This document shows, in pieces, positions 1 to 9,180 of a DNA stretch of 64,000 nucleotides. The notes beneath the pieces were generated by a model that made no database searches, had not been told where the DNA came from, and saw only the letters and a program-made list of their open reading frames with translations. A program made the position numbers and the translations under genes. Numbering within the stretch: position 1 is the stretch's first letter; each line of letters starts with the position of its first letter. This DNA is from Histomonas meleagridis (Eukaryota; Parabasalia; Tritrichomonadida; Dientamoebidae): contig WSYJ01000081.1 of the NCBI GenBank assembly GCA_020186115.1, positions 124,001 to 188,000 of the forward strand. Reading direction: 5' to 3'.

Positions 1-121
1 TATCACAAATTGAAACAATTGCTGCTTCTTCAAGGTGTCTTCCTTTACAAAGTTCCTCACGAAGCAATGCAGGATCCATAGATTCTGGACAGTTTGGATC
101 AAACTGAATTTTATCTTGCAT
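1..121 (-). CDS. N-terminal fragment of a gene running off the left edge
   Basis: An ATG at 121-119 opens a stop-free frame of 40 codons to the window edge. The peptide begins MQDKIQFDPNC and contains DPALLREELCKG followed by a Glu/Ala-rich helix ending in SICD. A short acidic helix of this kind resembles the leader of PPP-family Ser/Thr phosphatase catalytic subunits, but no catalytic motif is in view, so this is only a guess. The gene is divergent from the armadillo-like gene at 166, with 44 bp between the two ATGs, implying a shared promoter. Coding status is moderately likely; function is unknown. Confidence 0.45.
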   Translation of the reverse strand, partial: MQDKIQFDPNCPESMDPALLREELCKGRHLEEAAIVSICD

Positions 122-165
122 TGTGAAAAAACGATAATTTTGTATTGAAACGTTTATACCTAAAA

Positions 166-1578
166 ATGCAATACAAAAGAGAATCCGCCAAAAGCTCTCA
201 TGCTTTAGGGGAATGTGAAGACTTGGAAAATCCAGAGCTTACCGAGCAATTTCTTGACTTTGATTTAAAAAAATTACAATTAACTTTACTAAAAATCCAT
301 GCATCATTTATTCTTGAAAATAGGGGTAGAATGCTAATAGAATTATCACTATTAGATAATTTTCTTCGAAGGAATGAAATCAGTTTTATTGCTAATTTAA
401 ATAAAAGAGAAACAATTAAAATTCTTATTCAGCTTTCAGCAAACTCATTTGGTTCAATTTTGCACCACTCCCTTTCTTGCTTATCTATTTTATCAAAGAA
501 AATCCCTCAGCTTCTAAATGAAATGATTGAAAATTCATTTGAAATTTCAATAATGAGAAATCTTCAGGCAACTTTTCCAGATCAATGTCTTGTATTTCAA
601 TGGGTTGGTAACATATTATATAATTTTCCAAATTTCCCAATTTTTGAAAAAATTGATATCTCAATTTTATATAAATCTTCAAAGTCTTATTTAAAAATGT
701 TTCAGTCAAAGCAAAACAAGTATATTCCATATATGTTTCATGAACTTTCTAGAAACCAAAATTTACCGAGAGATGTCGTTTTTTATATTTTTAAATTTTT
801 TAATTTCATTTTAAAGTTACAAAATCCAACTGGAATGAAATATGTGCTTCACTCTATTCATCTAATTTTAACAACCAATGATTCATTATCACCCGAAGAA
901 ATTTCTGAACTTTGCCAACAGTTTTACGTTAGTCAAAAAGTTTCAAGAATATTGGAATTGAATACGTACGATACGAAAAACGGTTTGGCTTTAAACCGGA
1001 AAAGTGCTTTTTCATTTTTGATTATTTGTGGATTATTTGAACATAATATATTTGATAATCAAAATGAGATTCCTCTTTTGCTTGATATGTTTTTTGTTCC
1101 AAATCAGCAACAATGGTTCCTGAAAAATAATCTCGAATGTCTTCATCGAATCCTTAAAATTTGTCCTAATGAAATCGCGACAAGTATATGGAATTTTCCT
1201 ATTTATGAGTTCTTATTTTATGAGATTGAGAATGGTCAAACAATAGTTCGTCTATTGTCTGCGATGTGTTTACTTCGAATCGCATTAAAAATTGACGAAA
1301 GCGAAGTCGAAAAAATAATACAGCCGAGTATAATTTCATGTCTATTTGACTTGCTTAATGTGGAGGATAATGATTATTGTGATGAATTTGGCCAATTTTT
1401 CCCATTTATTATAGATGAGGCGGTCAAATTCGAGAGAACAAACGAAATGTTGGAAGCGATAAACTTCGATGAATTTGAAGGAATCCTACAGATATATGAA
1501 GAAGATAATTATTATGATCCTCTGTATAACATAAGACAAACATTGGAGGAATTAATTGGATCAACTGATGAAATGTAA
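166..1578 (+). CDS. Armadillo/importin-alpha-like helical repeat protein
   Basis: The protein has 470 residues. The frame extends upstream to a TTG at 145, but the first ATG is at 166 and is taken as the start. It is almost entirely alpha-helical with Leu/Ile-rich amphipathic segments spaced about 40 residues apart, such as the segment around SLSCLSILSKK and a C-terminal stretch with LLSAMCLLRIALK. This fits an ARM/HEAT superhelix of the kind abundant in trichomonads and distantly like importin-alpha. No importin-beta-binding domain is seen (the N-terminus is only mildly basic), so a transport role is not supported. The last 100 residues are acidic. Family assignment is by fold pattern only. 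Confidence 0.7.
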   Translation: MQYKRESAKSSHALGECEDLENPELTEQFLDFDLKKLQLTLLKIHASFILENRGRMLIELSLLDNFLRRNEISFIANLNKRETIKILIQLSANSFGSILHHSLSCLSILSKKIPQLLNEMIENSFEISIMRNLQATFPDQCLVFQWVGNILYNFPNFPIFEKIDISILYKSSKSYLKMFQSKQNKYIPYMFHELSRNQNLPRDVVFYIFKFFNFILKLQNPTGMKYVLHSIHLILTTNDSLSPEEISELCQQFYVSQKVSRILELNTYDTKNGLALNRKSAFSFLIICGLFEHNIFDNQNEIPLLLDMFFVPNQQQWFLKNNLECLHRILKICPNEIATSIWNFPIYEFLFYEIENGQTIVRLLSAMCLLRIALKIDESEVEKIIQPSIISCLFDLLNVEDNDYCDEFGQFFPFIIDEAVKFERTNEMLEAINFDEFEGILQIYEEDNYYDPLYNIRQTLEELIGSTDEM

Positions 1579-2077
1579 AAAAAATTTATAGAAGTGTTGT
1601 AATAGAAATATAATATTATAAGAGAGAGTTACAAAAATAAATAAAAAATTATAAAATTTTTGATAATTGAGATAAAATAAAAACATTTTTATGATTAATG
1701 ATTGCATAATTATAGCTAAGCATTTGTTGCATACAATTCCATTAAATTTGATATACTTCTTGAATATATATTTGAAATGTTTCTAAAATTATTATCAAAA
1801 GATATCAAAAGGATTATTTATATAAAAAAATTTTTTTATGTATAATGAAAAACTGTTTGCTTTCTATAAATTTAAGAAATATACATATAAAAGTGTATTT
1901 TTAATCCCATATTACACAGAAGTAGAAATTTTATGCATTTTATTATTTATAATGATAAACCAAGACTTATGTTTTCTAGAAAAAAATCAGGATCACATAA
2001 CAAAAATTTTCACTTTAAAAAATATTATAATATATTTTCATTAAAAAAAATTTAGATTCATAAAAATATTTTCAATT
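1579..2077. other. Intergenic, AT-rich
   Basis: This is the 3' flank between two convergent genes. It is very AT-rich. A 68-codon ATG frame at 1838-2044 (+) is low-complexity Phe/Ile/Lys/Tyr and looks like chance. I see no RNA gene or repeat. Confidence 0.5.
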
Positions 2078-3677
2078 TCATATCCAATTATCTTCATCTT
2101 CTTTTATAATATCTTCATTCAATTTATTTATTTCTTCATATTGTTTTGTACTTGATGTAGTTGAATCTTTGTTTTTCATTTTTGCAGAAGATTCAACTTT
2201 TTTATTTTGACTTTTTACTAAATATATAACAATTCCACTTATTAGTAAAACAAATGCAATTGATCCACATATAATTCCAATTAAAACAGAGGTTGAAATT
2301 CCATTAGGTGGTTCATTTCGTCTAAAATTGATAATGTATAAAAATTAGAATAATAATTATAATATGACGAATAAATAATATATGTATAATCAAAATAAAT
2401 AAATTTTGTTTCAATATAAGTATTTACTGAATTATTTTGAAACAATAAAAATGATTTTGTTTGAGCTTCATAAATAGTTAGTGAATACGTAACAGATAAT
2501 GAAATTGTTAATATAAATGAAAAAGATAAAGTTAAATTATTTGGAAGAGATTCAGTAAGTGTATTTAATTGGGGAAATGTATTTGTTTGTGTAAATATAT
2601 TCGATTGTGCAAATGTATATGTTAATATTGGTGAGCAAACACCACCTTTAATATATTCTTTGTTCACCGTAAAATTACTAAAAGTTGTTCTATCATATGA
2701 TGGATTTGTAATAACTATCGCATTGACCATTATAAAATGCAGTCTTACTAATGTTTGGTTCAGAAGTACCATAATAATTAATACATTTAAGGCTGTAACA
2801 ATTTGAAAATGCGAAATCTCCAATATTTATTAAACCTGAACCAAGTGATAAAATCGTTAAATTTGAACAATTTGAAAATGCTTCATCAGCAATGAATTGA
2901 ACTGTATTTGGAAATGTAATATTTTGGATCAAAGCACAATTTGAAAATGCTGATTTGTCAATTTTTGTAACATTTTCTCCAAAAATAACTGTTTCTAATT
3001 TAGGACATGATGAAAAAACAGAAAATCCAATAATTGAAACTGGTTTACCAAAATTAACATAAACAATTGATTGCCATCCAACAAATGCATTATCTGGTAT
3101 TGCCATAATATTTTCACTAATAAAAACATATTTTGTTTTATTTATCTCATCAGAAAAATTATTAAATTCAGTTGAACTACGTATTATCAGAGTTAAATTA
3201 GATTCGTTAAACATTTGAAAAGAATTTATGAAAAAAAAAAAAAAAAAATTTAACTTTGATTTTATCTTTTATTTTCAGATGTTTGGTGTATGATTTAAAT
3301 TTTACATTTTCGATAAACAAGAAAATAATAAAGCTAATCAATCGTGCTTTCATGGTTTCTATTTTGAATAATTCTTTGGTAATGTTACTTTTCGTTAACA
3401 GTGAGAAATATTTTTTCCTTGATAAATTTAATTCATTAAATCTCAGAAGAATAAAATATATTGTTTTACAAATTTTGGCTTCTTCAACAAGAAATGATGT
3501 TCCTGTAAAAGAGACACCTTGTTTATAAATTGAGGTACATAATTTTATGTGATTAATTGTATGGAAAATAGATCGATCTATAAAAATTTTTGAAACAGAA
3601 TTTCTTGGAAAAAATTGTAACAACAAAATGAGATATGGTAAGAAAGCAAAGAGAAAATAACATTTCTGTTGAAACAT
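2078..3677 (-). pseudogene. BspA-like leucine-rich-repeat surface protein, frameshifted
   Basis: Pieces of one type I membrane protein lie in order on the minus strand but in different frames. An ATG at 3677 starts a hydrophobic leader (FLFAFLPYLILLL) and an N-terminal region. The frame breaks near 3209, and frame 3214-2693 carries TpLRR/BspA repeats (SAFSNCALIQNITFPNTV, EAFSNCSNLTILSLGSGL). A second break near 2700 leads into a Thr/Ser/Asn-rich stalk to 2281. A third break near 2290-2350 leads into a C-terminus with a 22-residue transmembrane helix (GISTSVLIGIICGSIAFVLL), a basic stop-transfer and a Lys/Glu-rich cytoplasmic tail ending at a TGA at 2078. An 18-nt A run at 3231-3248 lies in the coding region. 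BspA-like proteins are trichomonad surface proteins implicated in adhesion. Either this is a recent pseudogene or the homopolymers hide sequencing errors. Confidence 0.7.
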
Positions 3678-3705
3678 TGAACAACCAATCACAAATGAAC
3701 CACGA

Positions 3706-5910
3706 ATGGTTATCTCTCAAATATCCGCAGATTTACTGAATATTCAATATGATATATGTAAACTATACATTGCTCAGGCGGATGCATTCAAAGACAACGG
3801 CTATTCACCTGAAAAACGGCCAAGCGAAAAGACGATCAAAACCGCAAATAAAAACACAATGGAAACAAACAAAAAAATCATTTTTGTTGGTGATCCTGGT
3901 GTTGGAAAAAAATCTGTAATTGAAAAACTCACATGCAATGATGTTATCAAAAATTCAGATGTAAAATATGATTTTATTACATACGACATAAAAATCGAAA
4001 AGGAAAATGATACATCAAGTGATGAACAAACTCAGAAGATATGTTTTAGCCATGAAAATTTTGATATATTTCAAAATTCAAATATTATCATTTTAATGTA
4101 TGCTATTGACTCCAGTTTATCATTTGATCATCTATGCGCATGGATAGATGAATTTCCACAAAGTATATCTTCAACTACTTCTTTTATTTTGGTTGGAAAT
4201 AAGATCGATCTTGAAGAAACTCAAAATACCACTCAAGAAAAAGCTGTCAGTTATTCCTCAACTCACAATTTCACTTACGTAGAATCTTCTCTCAATCATA
4301 TTGATGATTTAATACATATTATTACAACTAATCATAAATCTCTTATTTTCCCTGATGATTTTGATCTTAATGAATCAGCACTTGAAACTATTTCCAGGCT
4401 GCGTGTTAATTCCAAAACAGCTCAACTTTCAGCTGTTTCAAATCTCAGACCAATTGTAGAAAAAATTGGGCCTTCAAACACCCTCGATTATCTTTATCCA
4501 TATATCCTCGACAGTGGTCTTATGAATGCAGCATTAAATCGCTTTATTCGGAAGTTACCATTAGCATTTGATTCGATTGATGGTGTCAACAACATTGACA
4601 AAATTTTATCATTAATACATCGCATTGCATCCAACAATAGGCGTAAGCTTGTTTTTAATAATCTTTCAGCCTCAGCTTATGACATCTTCAAGAAACTTCC
4701 ACATGAAATATTAAATTCCAAATTTTTTGATTTCATTGAAACTTTCTTAAACGATGGATTAGTTACACTTGTAGTTAATATTACATATAAAACATTTTCA
4801 CTTTTACCTGAAAGATATAATGAGTTAATCAATATCATCAAGAAAAGCAAAGATGTTGAAACCACAGAAAAATCTGGAAAAGAAGAAATCATTACAAAAA
4901 TGTATTTAATATTAAAAGATGTTAAATATGAACCTAATGATTTATATGAACTTATTGAGTATTTTTTAAGCAAAGACGCTATCAGTCGAAATGTTCTTGA
5001 ATCAATTCCACAAATTCTTTCTGTATTAAATACGAATCAAGAACTTTGTGAGAAATTTTATCTTAAAGTATTTGAAAAAGCGCAAATATTTAGTGAAGAA
5101 GATGGTACTAAAGTCTTCTTAGGATTAATTCCATCTGTATATCAATCGCTTTTAGAAAATGTCTTTAAAGTATTCACTAAATCACTTCCTATTAAGTTCA
5201 TTAGAGTTTTAACTATTCAATATGCGCAAACGAAATTTGCAATGGACGAAGAAAAGTTTCATGTGTTTTCTAAGTTACCAATTTTATTACAAATTGGCGC
5301 ATGTGATGAAACTGAAGCAAGTGAACTCATCCAACAGAACTTAGGAAAAGGAAATAAAGAAATGGACAAAGAAATCATTCGATGCATTTTAAGTACTGGT
5401 GTTTGTATTGATTCGATAATGTCAAAAGTTAATTCGATAATTGATGAATGTGATTGGAGAATGAAGAATCAAATAATCGATTTCATTATAAAGAAATCAA
5501 ATGATATTTCTTTCGAAGAGTTTAATAATGATTTTAAAGATACAGTTTTTTGTTTATTAAATGATAAAATTGCAATTGTTAGAACTCACGCTGCGAATTC
5601 TTTGGCGGAAATTACAAAAATATTTGGAACTGATGAAATGTTGAAATCGTTCGAAAATAAAATTAGAGAAATGTATAAATCATTGGATTATCACATTAGA
5701 GAAATCGCATTAATTGCGATTGTGAAAATTGATGCATTGGATAACTTGAAAGATATCGTGGAAGACGTCGTAAAGGATCCAGTTTCGAACGTGAGACTAA
5801 TGCTGGCGAGATTACTCGACAAAAGCCAAAAGAGTTATCTTGAGTTGTTGGAAAATGATGATGATATGGACGTAAGGAATATCATTGGGAGTAAGATAAG
5901 ACCGGACTAA
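3706..5910 (+). CDS. Degenerate small GTPase domain fused to PP2A-A-like HEAT repeats
   Basis: One uninterrupted frame of 734 residues. Residues 52-210 are Ras/Rab-like: P-loop GDPGVGKKS (the Mg-binding Ser is replaced by Lys), beta strands around NIIILMYAID, G4 motif NKID and a G5-like ESS. The G3 DxxG motif is not recognisable, so GTP hydrolysis is doubtful. From about residue 222 to the end the protein is a HEAT solenoid resembling the PP2A scaffold A subunit. The entry helix with LRVNSKTAQLSAVSNL, the LYPYILDSG repeat and the final DPVSNVRLMLARLL repeat followed by DDDMDVRNI all match that layout. An inner ATG at 3859 directly precedes the GTPase domain and could be the true start. Known A subunits have no GTPase domain. 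Confidence 0.8.
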   Translation: MVISQISADLLNIQYDICKLYIAQADAFKDNGYSPEKRPSEKTIKTANKNTMETNKKIIFVGDPGVGKKSVIEKLTCNDVIKNSDVKYDFITYDIKIEKENDTSSDEQTQKICFSHENFDIFQNSNIIILMYAIDSSLSFDHLCAWIDEFPQSISSTTSFILVGNKIDLEETQNTTQEKAVSYSSTHNFTYVESSLNHIDDLIHIITTNHKSLIFPDDFDLNESALETISRLRVNSKTAQLSAVSNLRPIVEKIGPSNTLDYLYPYILDSGLMNAALNRFIRKLPLAFDSIDGVNNIDKILSLIHRIASNNRRKLVFNNLSASAYDIFKKLPHEILNSKFFDFIETFLNDGLVTLVVNITYKTFSLLPERYNELINIIKKSKDVETTEKSGKEEIITKMYLILKDVKYEPNDLYELIEYFLSKDAISRNVLESIPQILSVLNTNQELCEKFYLKVFEKAQIFSEEDGTKVFLGLIPSVYQSLLENVFKVFTKSLPIKFIRVLTIQYAQTKFAMDEEKFHVFSKLPILLQIGACDETEASELIQQNLGKGNKEMDKEIIRCILSTGVCIDSIMSKVNSIIDECDWRMKNQIIDFIIKKSNDISFEEFNNDFKDTVFCLLNDKIAIVRTHAANSLAEITKIFGTDEMLKSFENKIREMYKSLDYHIREIALIAIVKIDALDNLKDIVEDVVKDPVSNVRLMLARLLDKSQKSYLELLENDDDMDVRNIIGSKIRPD

Positions 5911-6490
5911 ACTATGTGTAAATTTTGTTTATTAACATTCCTGTTTGATTTCAATTAGTTTAAAAGAATTTTTCATACAAAAGCATTTGATTTGATTTGA
6001 ATTGGATATTGCCAATAATGAAGAGAAATTCATTTTAAATACCAAGTTTTTTTCTTTGGATATCAAACAAAAGTATCATGGAGAGTACTTCCATAAATAA
6101 AAGTTAATTAAAAAAAATATCTTCTTACCGAATGTAATTAAAAAAAAAATCAACTATTTCATCCTAAAAAGGAATATGTTTTTATTGAAATTAGGTGACA
6201 GAAATAATTTCATTGAAACAAAACGGTTTTAATAATTTTTAAATTCAAATATCTTCATTAATTATCATTAAATCAAATATTTTTTTAAATTATGATCTAA
6301 ACTTTAGTTATTAAGTATTCTTAAGTCATTCATTATTTTCAATATACTCCATTTTTCGAGATACATGAAATCGCATTCAATTTTTGACGGTTTTGAAATT
6401 TTATAACTTATTTCATAACAGAAAAAAAAAGCACATCCAATAACCGAAAATAAGCTATTCAATTTTTTGCGGTTATGGTCCTTCCTTTTC
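5911..6490. other. Intergenic; eS6 promoter at the right end
   Basis: AT-rich spacer with oligo-A runs and no supported gene. The final 30 bp hold GCGGTTATGG and a pyrimidine run CCTTCCTTTTC abutting the eS6 ATG at 6491, which is likely the core promoter and leader of the ribosomal protein gene. Confidence 0.45.
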
Positions 6491-7141
6491 ATGAGGCTTA
6501 CTTTAGCTTATCCTGATCACGGAACACAAATTTGCATTGATGTTGAAGATCCAGTTGCTCTTAACAGTCTTTACGATCACCGTCTTGGTCAAGATATCGA
6601 TGGTTCCATTCTTGGACAACAATTTGCAGGCTATCTTTTCCGTCTTGGTGGTGGATTCGATAAACAAGGCTTTCCAATGAAACAAGGTGTTCTTACTCCA
6701 CGTCGTGTCCGCCTTCTTCTTCGTGCAGGCACATCATGCTATCGCCCACGCAAAGATGGAGAACGCAAGAGAAAGACAGTTCGTGGCTGTGTTATTTCCT
6801 CAGAAATCTCTGCTCTTCATCTCATTGTTCTTAAGAAAGGAGATGCCGAAATCGAAGGACTTACTGATAAAGTAGTTCCACGTCGTTATGGTCCAAAGCG
6901 TGCAACAAGGATCAGGGCTATCTTTGGTGCTGATAAGAAGGCCGATGTTACCAAACTTGTTCTTCGTCGTGAAGTTAAACCAGGCAAATTCACACAACCA
7001 AAGATTCAACGTCTTATCACTCCACGCCGTCTTGCCCGCAAGGCTAAGTTCTTAAAAGAGAAGAAAGCACGCAGGGAGGCAGCTCAAAAGAAGGCCGAAG
7101 CCTATAAGGCATTACTTGAACAAAGGGGATTAAAACACTAA
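6491..7141 (+). CDS. RPS6: Small-subunit ribosomal protein eS6
   Basis: The protein has 216 residues starting at ATG 6491 (MRLTLAYPD). The frame opens earlier at TTG 6467, but the eS6 N-terminus begins at this Met. Hallmarks are DKQGFPMKQGVL, RVRLLLRAG, SCYRPRKDGERKRK, SVRG-type TVRGCV, GLTDKVVPRRYGPKRA and the PKIQRLITPRR segment. It is a 40S component. The C-terminus stops at EQRGLKH, so the RRxSSLR phosphorylation tail of animal and fungal eS6, the target of S6 kinase, is absent. The gene has many C-ending codons compared with its neighbours, as expected for high expression. Confidence 0.97.
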   Translation: MRLTLAYPDHGTQICIDVEDPVALNSLYDHRLGQDIDGSILGQQFAGYLFRLGGGFDKQGFPMKQGVLTPRRVRLLLRAGTSCYRPRKDGERKRKTVRGCVISSEISALHLIVLKKGDAEIEGLTDKVVPRRYGPKRATRIRAIFGADKKADVTKLVLRREVKPGKFTQPKIQRLITPRRLARKAKFLKEKKARREAAQKKAEAYKALLEQRGLKH

Positions 7142-7598
7142 ATTAATTTTACCTCGATCCAATCATGTGAATGTGCGAATCTTTTTGGAATTTCTTTAAT
7201 TAATGACAACCATATCTTATGATGAGATTTAATTTATTAAATTGTATTAGTTGCAATGCTTTTTGGAACCAAGCAAAGGAAGCCAAAATTTACTCAAAAA
7301 AAAGTTCTTGCAATTACCCTTTCAACAATTAAATGAATCAAAAAAAATTATCATAGTTCAATATTATATGTTAAAATCAACTTTGGCTATGCATAATATA
7401 TTGGTTTTGAGCATTATTAAATAGAATTATTTCATTTATTTTGAAAAATCTAATCAGATCATTTTGTAAAAAGGATCTCAATCTACGCCAAACACTTCAA
7501 CTCTTACGTACCCCCATAAAATAATAACAATTTCAAGAAAAATTTCCGCAGCTAAATTTCACTTTTTACATATTAATTATACAAAACTTTATAATAAT
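7142..7598. other. Intergenic between convergent genes
   Basis: The 3' flanks of eS6 and the J-protein gene. AT-rich; I see no gene, repeat or RNA. Confidence 0.45.
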
Positions 7599-8450
7599 TT
7601 ACTCTGTAAATACCGAAATCAAATGTTGTTTCTGTTCCTCAGAGAGACTCTTTGGCAACTCAACATGGAATCGACAAATGAGGTCTCCTCTCTCTCCGCC
7701 AGCCTTAGGCATCCCCTTTCCATGGAATGTCATTTTGGACTCTGGCTGTATAGTTTTCGTTTTTGTGATTTCGAGTTTTTCCCCATCAATTCCGTTGATG
7801 TTAATTTCGACACATCTGAGGGCTTGAAGAAGGGAGATTGTCTGTTCCAAATGAATATTATCCCCCTCACGGCGAAAGACGTCATGTTTTAGTTCGCGGA
7901 TTATGAATTCTACGTCACATGGTGGATGTCCTGATTTCGTATTTCCCATTCCTTGTAAAGTGATAACATCACCATTGCTCATGCCCTTGTTTAAAGTGAT
8001 TTTTGCCTTGCGCGCATTAGGCTTGCCATCAATATATCTGTTAAATTTTACAATTTTTGATGCTCCATCAAACAATTCTTCTAATGTACAATCAACTGGA
8101 ACTCGTATTGTGCCATATATCCCATCATGTACTTCTTTCGCAAAGTCATCGTCTTTTCCATAGAAATGGTAATATAGATCATCAAATGTATTTGATCTTT
8201 TTGAAAAAGATCCTTTTGGGACTTTTGTAGTAATTTGGTAGTTTTTTTTATCGTAGTTTTCCCGCAAAATCTTATTGGAAAGTGTATTATATGCTTCTCT
8301 GATTAGCTCAAATTTTTTTGTAGCTTCTTCAACATTATAAGGATTTTTGTCAGGATGATACCTTAATGCAAGAGTATAGTATGCCTTTTTTATGTCACTG
8401 TTTGATGCATTTGAGGGAAGACCGAGAACCTCATAGTAGTTGGTGTGCAT
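7599..8450 (-). CDS. Class B (DNAJB-type) J-domain co-chaperone
   Basis: The protein has 283 residues. The frame is open to TTG 8477, but ATG 8450 (MHTNYYEVLGL) places the J-domain at the usual N-terminal position and is chosen. The J-domain spans residues 4-67 with the HPD triad in RYHPDKN, needed to stimulate Hsp70 ATPase. A short linker follows (KGSFSKRSNTFDDLY), with no cysteine-rich zinc finger. Then come the two beta-barrel substrate-binding domains (VPVDCTLEELFDGASKIV, LNKGMSNGDVITLQGMG) and the C-terminal dimerisation tail. The length fits a trimmed DNAJB1/Sis1 relative that acts in the cytosol with Hsp70. Confidence 0.93.
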   Translation of the reverse strand: MHTNYYEVLGLPSNASNSDIKKAYYTLALRYHPDKNPYNVEEATKKFELIREAYNTLSNKILRENYDKKNYQITTKVPKGSFSKRSNTFDDLYYHFYGKDDDFAKEVHDGIYGTIRVPVDCTLEELFDGASKIVKFNRYIDGKPNARKAKITLNKGMSNGDVITLQGMGNTKSGHPPCDVEFIIRELKHDVFRREGDNIHLEQTISLLQALRCVEININGIDGEKLEITKTKTIQPESKMTFHGKGMPKAGGERGDLICRFHVELPKSLSEEQKQHLISVFTE

Positions 8451-9180
8451 TTGATCTTGCTTGAGTCCTAATTTCAATACTTTATACAGAGAAATTATTC
8501 AAAAAGACGTTTATTTCTGAAGTGATAAATTTTTTTCAAACACAATCACCTCAATGCCCCACCCACTTTTTGTATGCATTATTATCTCCATTTACTGAAT
8601 AAAAGAGCCACTTTTCTGAGGACGCAGAGAGTCCCAAAATCTGACATGTAAAGCAGTTAAAATATGATGAATTTTCACAACATTTAAGCGGCTTGTTGAA
8701 CTATAAACGCTTCATTTTCACATGACAGATAAAAAACGGGTGTTTTTGTATAGTTTATTTAAAAGGAAATCTTTCAAAATCCAATTTCTTTGTTTAGCAA
8801 ATAGGATTTCCATGATGAAATTATTATTTAACGTAAATAAATTCAAGAAATTAATGTTTGTAATAACGGAAATACAAGAATCATGAATTGAAAATAAAAA
8901 ATTGCATGAACATTGTTCAAAATTCCAAACATATAAATCTTTATGCTTATAATATTTAAAATACTCGAATATCCTTATCATTACATAAAGTATAAAATGA
9001 TACAATGCTTAAATCTGATTTAGCCATTTAATTAAAGAATAATATTTTTTGTAATTGTTACACAAAACACATCTCTCATCTCATAGAGTTAATTTCTTTT
9101 CTATCAATTGACCTTCAAAGTTGTGGTAATTAAAAGCTCCAAAAACTAAATTCTAATTTAAACACTATTTATATATTTTT
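8451..9180. other. Intergenic with J-protein promoter
   Basis: AT-rich. A CCACTTTTTG motif lies at 8563-8572, 113 bp upstream of the J-protein ATG, matching an element found near several other genes here. The minus-strand frame at 8718-9005 is low complexity and not supported. Confidence 0.4.

Noticed and set aside
1838-2044. 68-codon plus-strand frame
   Set aside because: Low-complexity Phe/Ile/Lys/Tyr composition expected in AT-rich DNA; no domain, no promoter context.
3256-3528. Plus-strand 90-codon frame
   Set aside because: It is antisense to the N-terminal part of the BspA-like gene, which explains the sequence better.
8718-9005. 95-codon minus-strand frame
   Set aside because: Composition random for AT-rich sequence and dominated by Phe/Tyr/Asn/Ile; no homology recognised.
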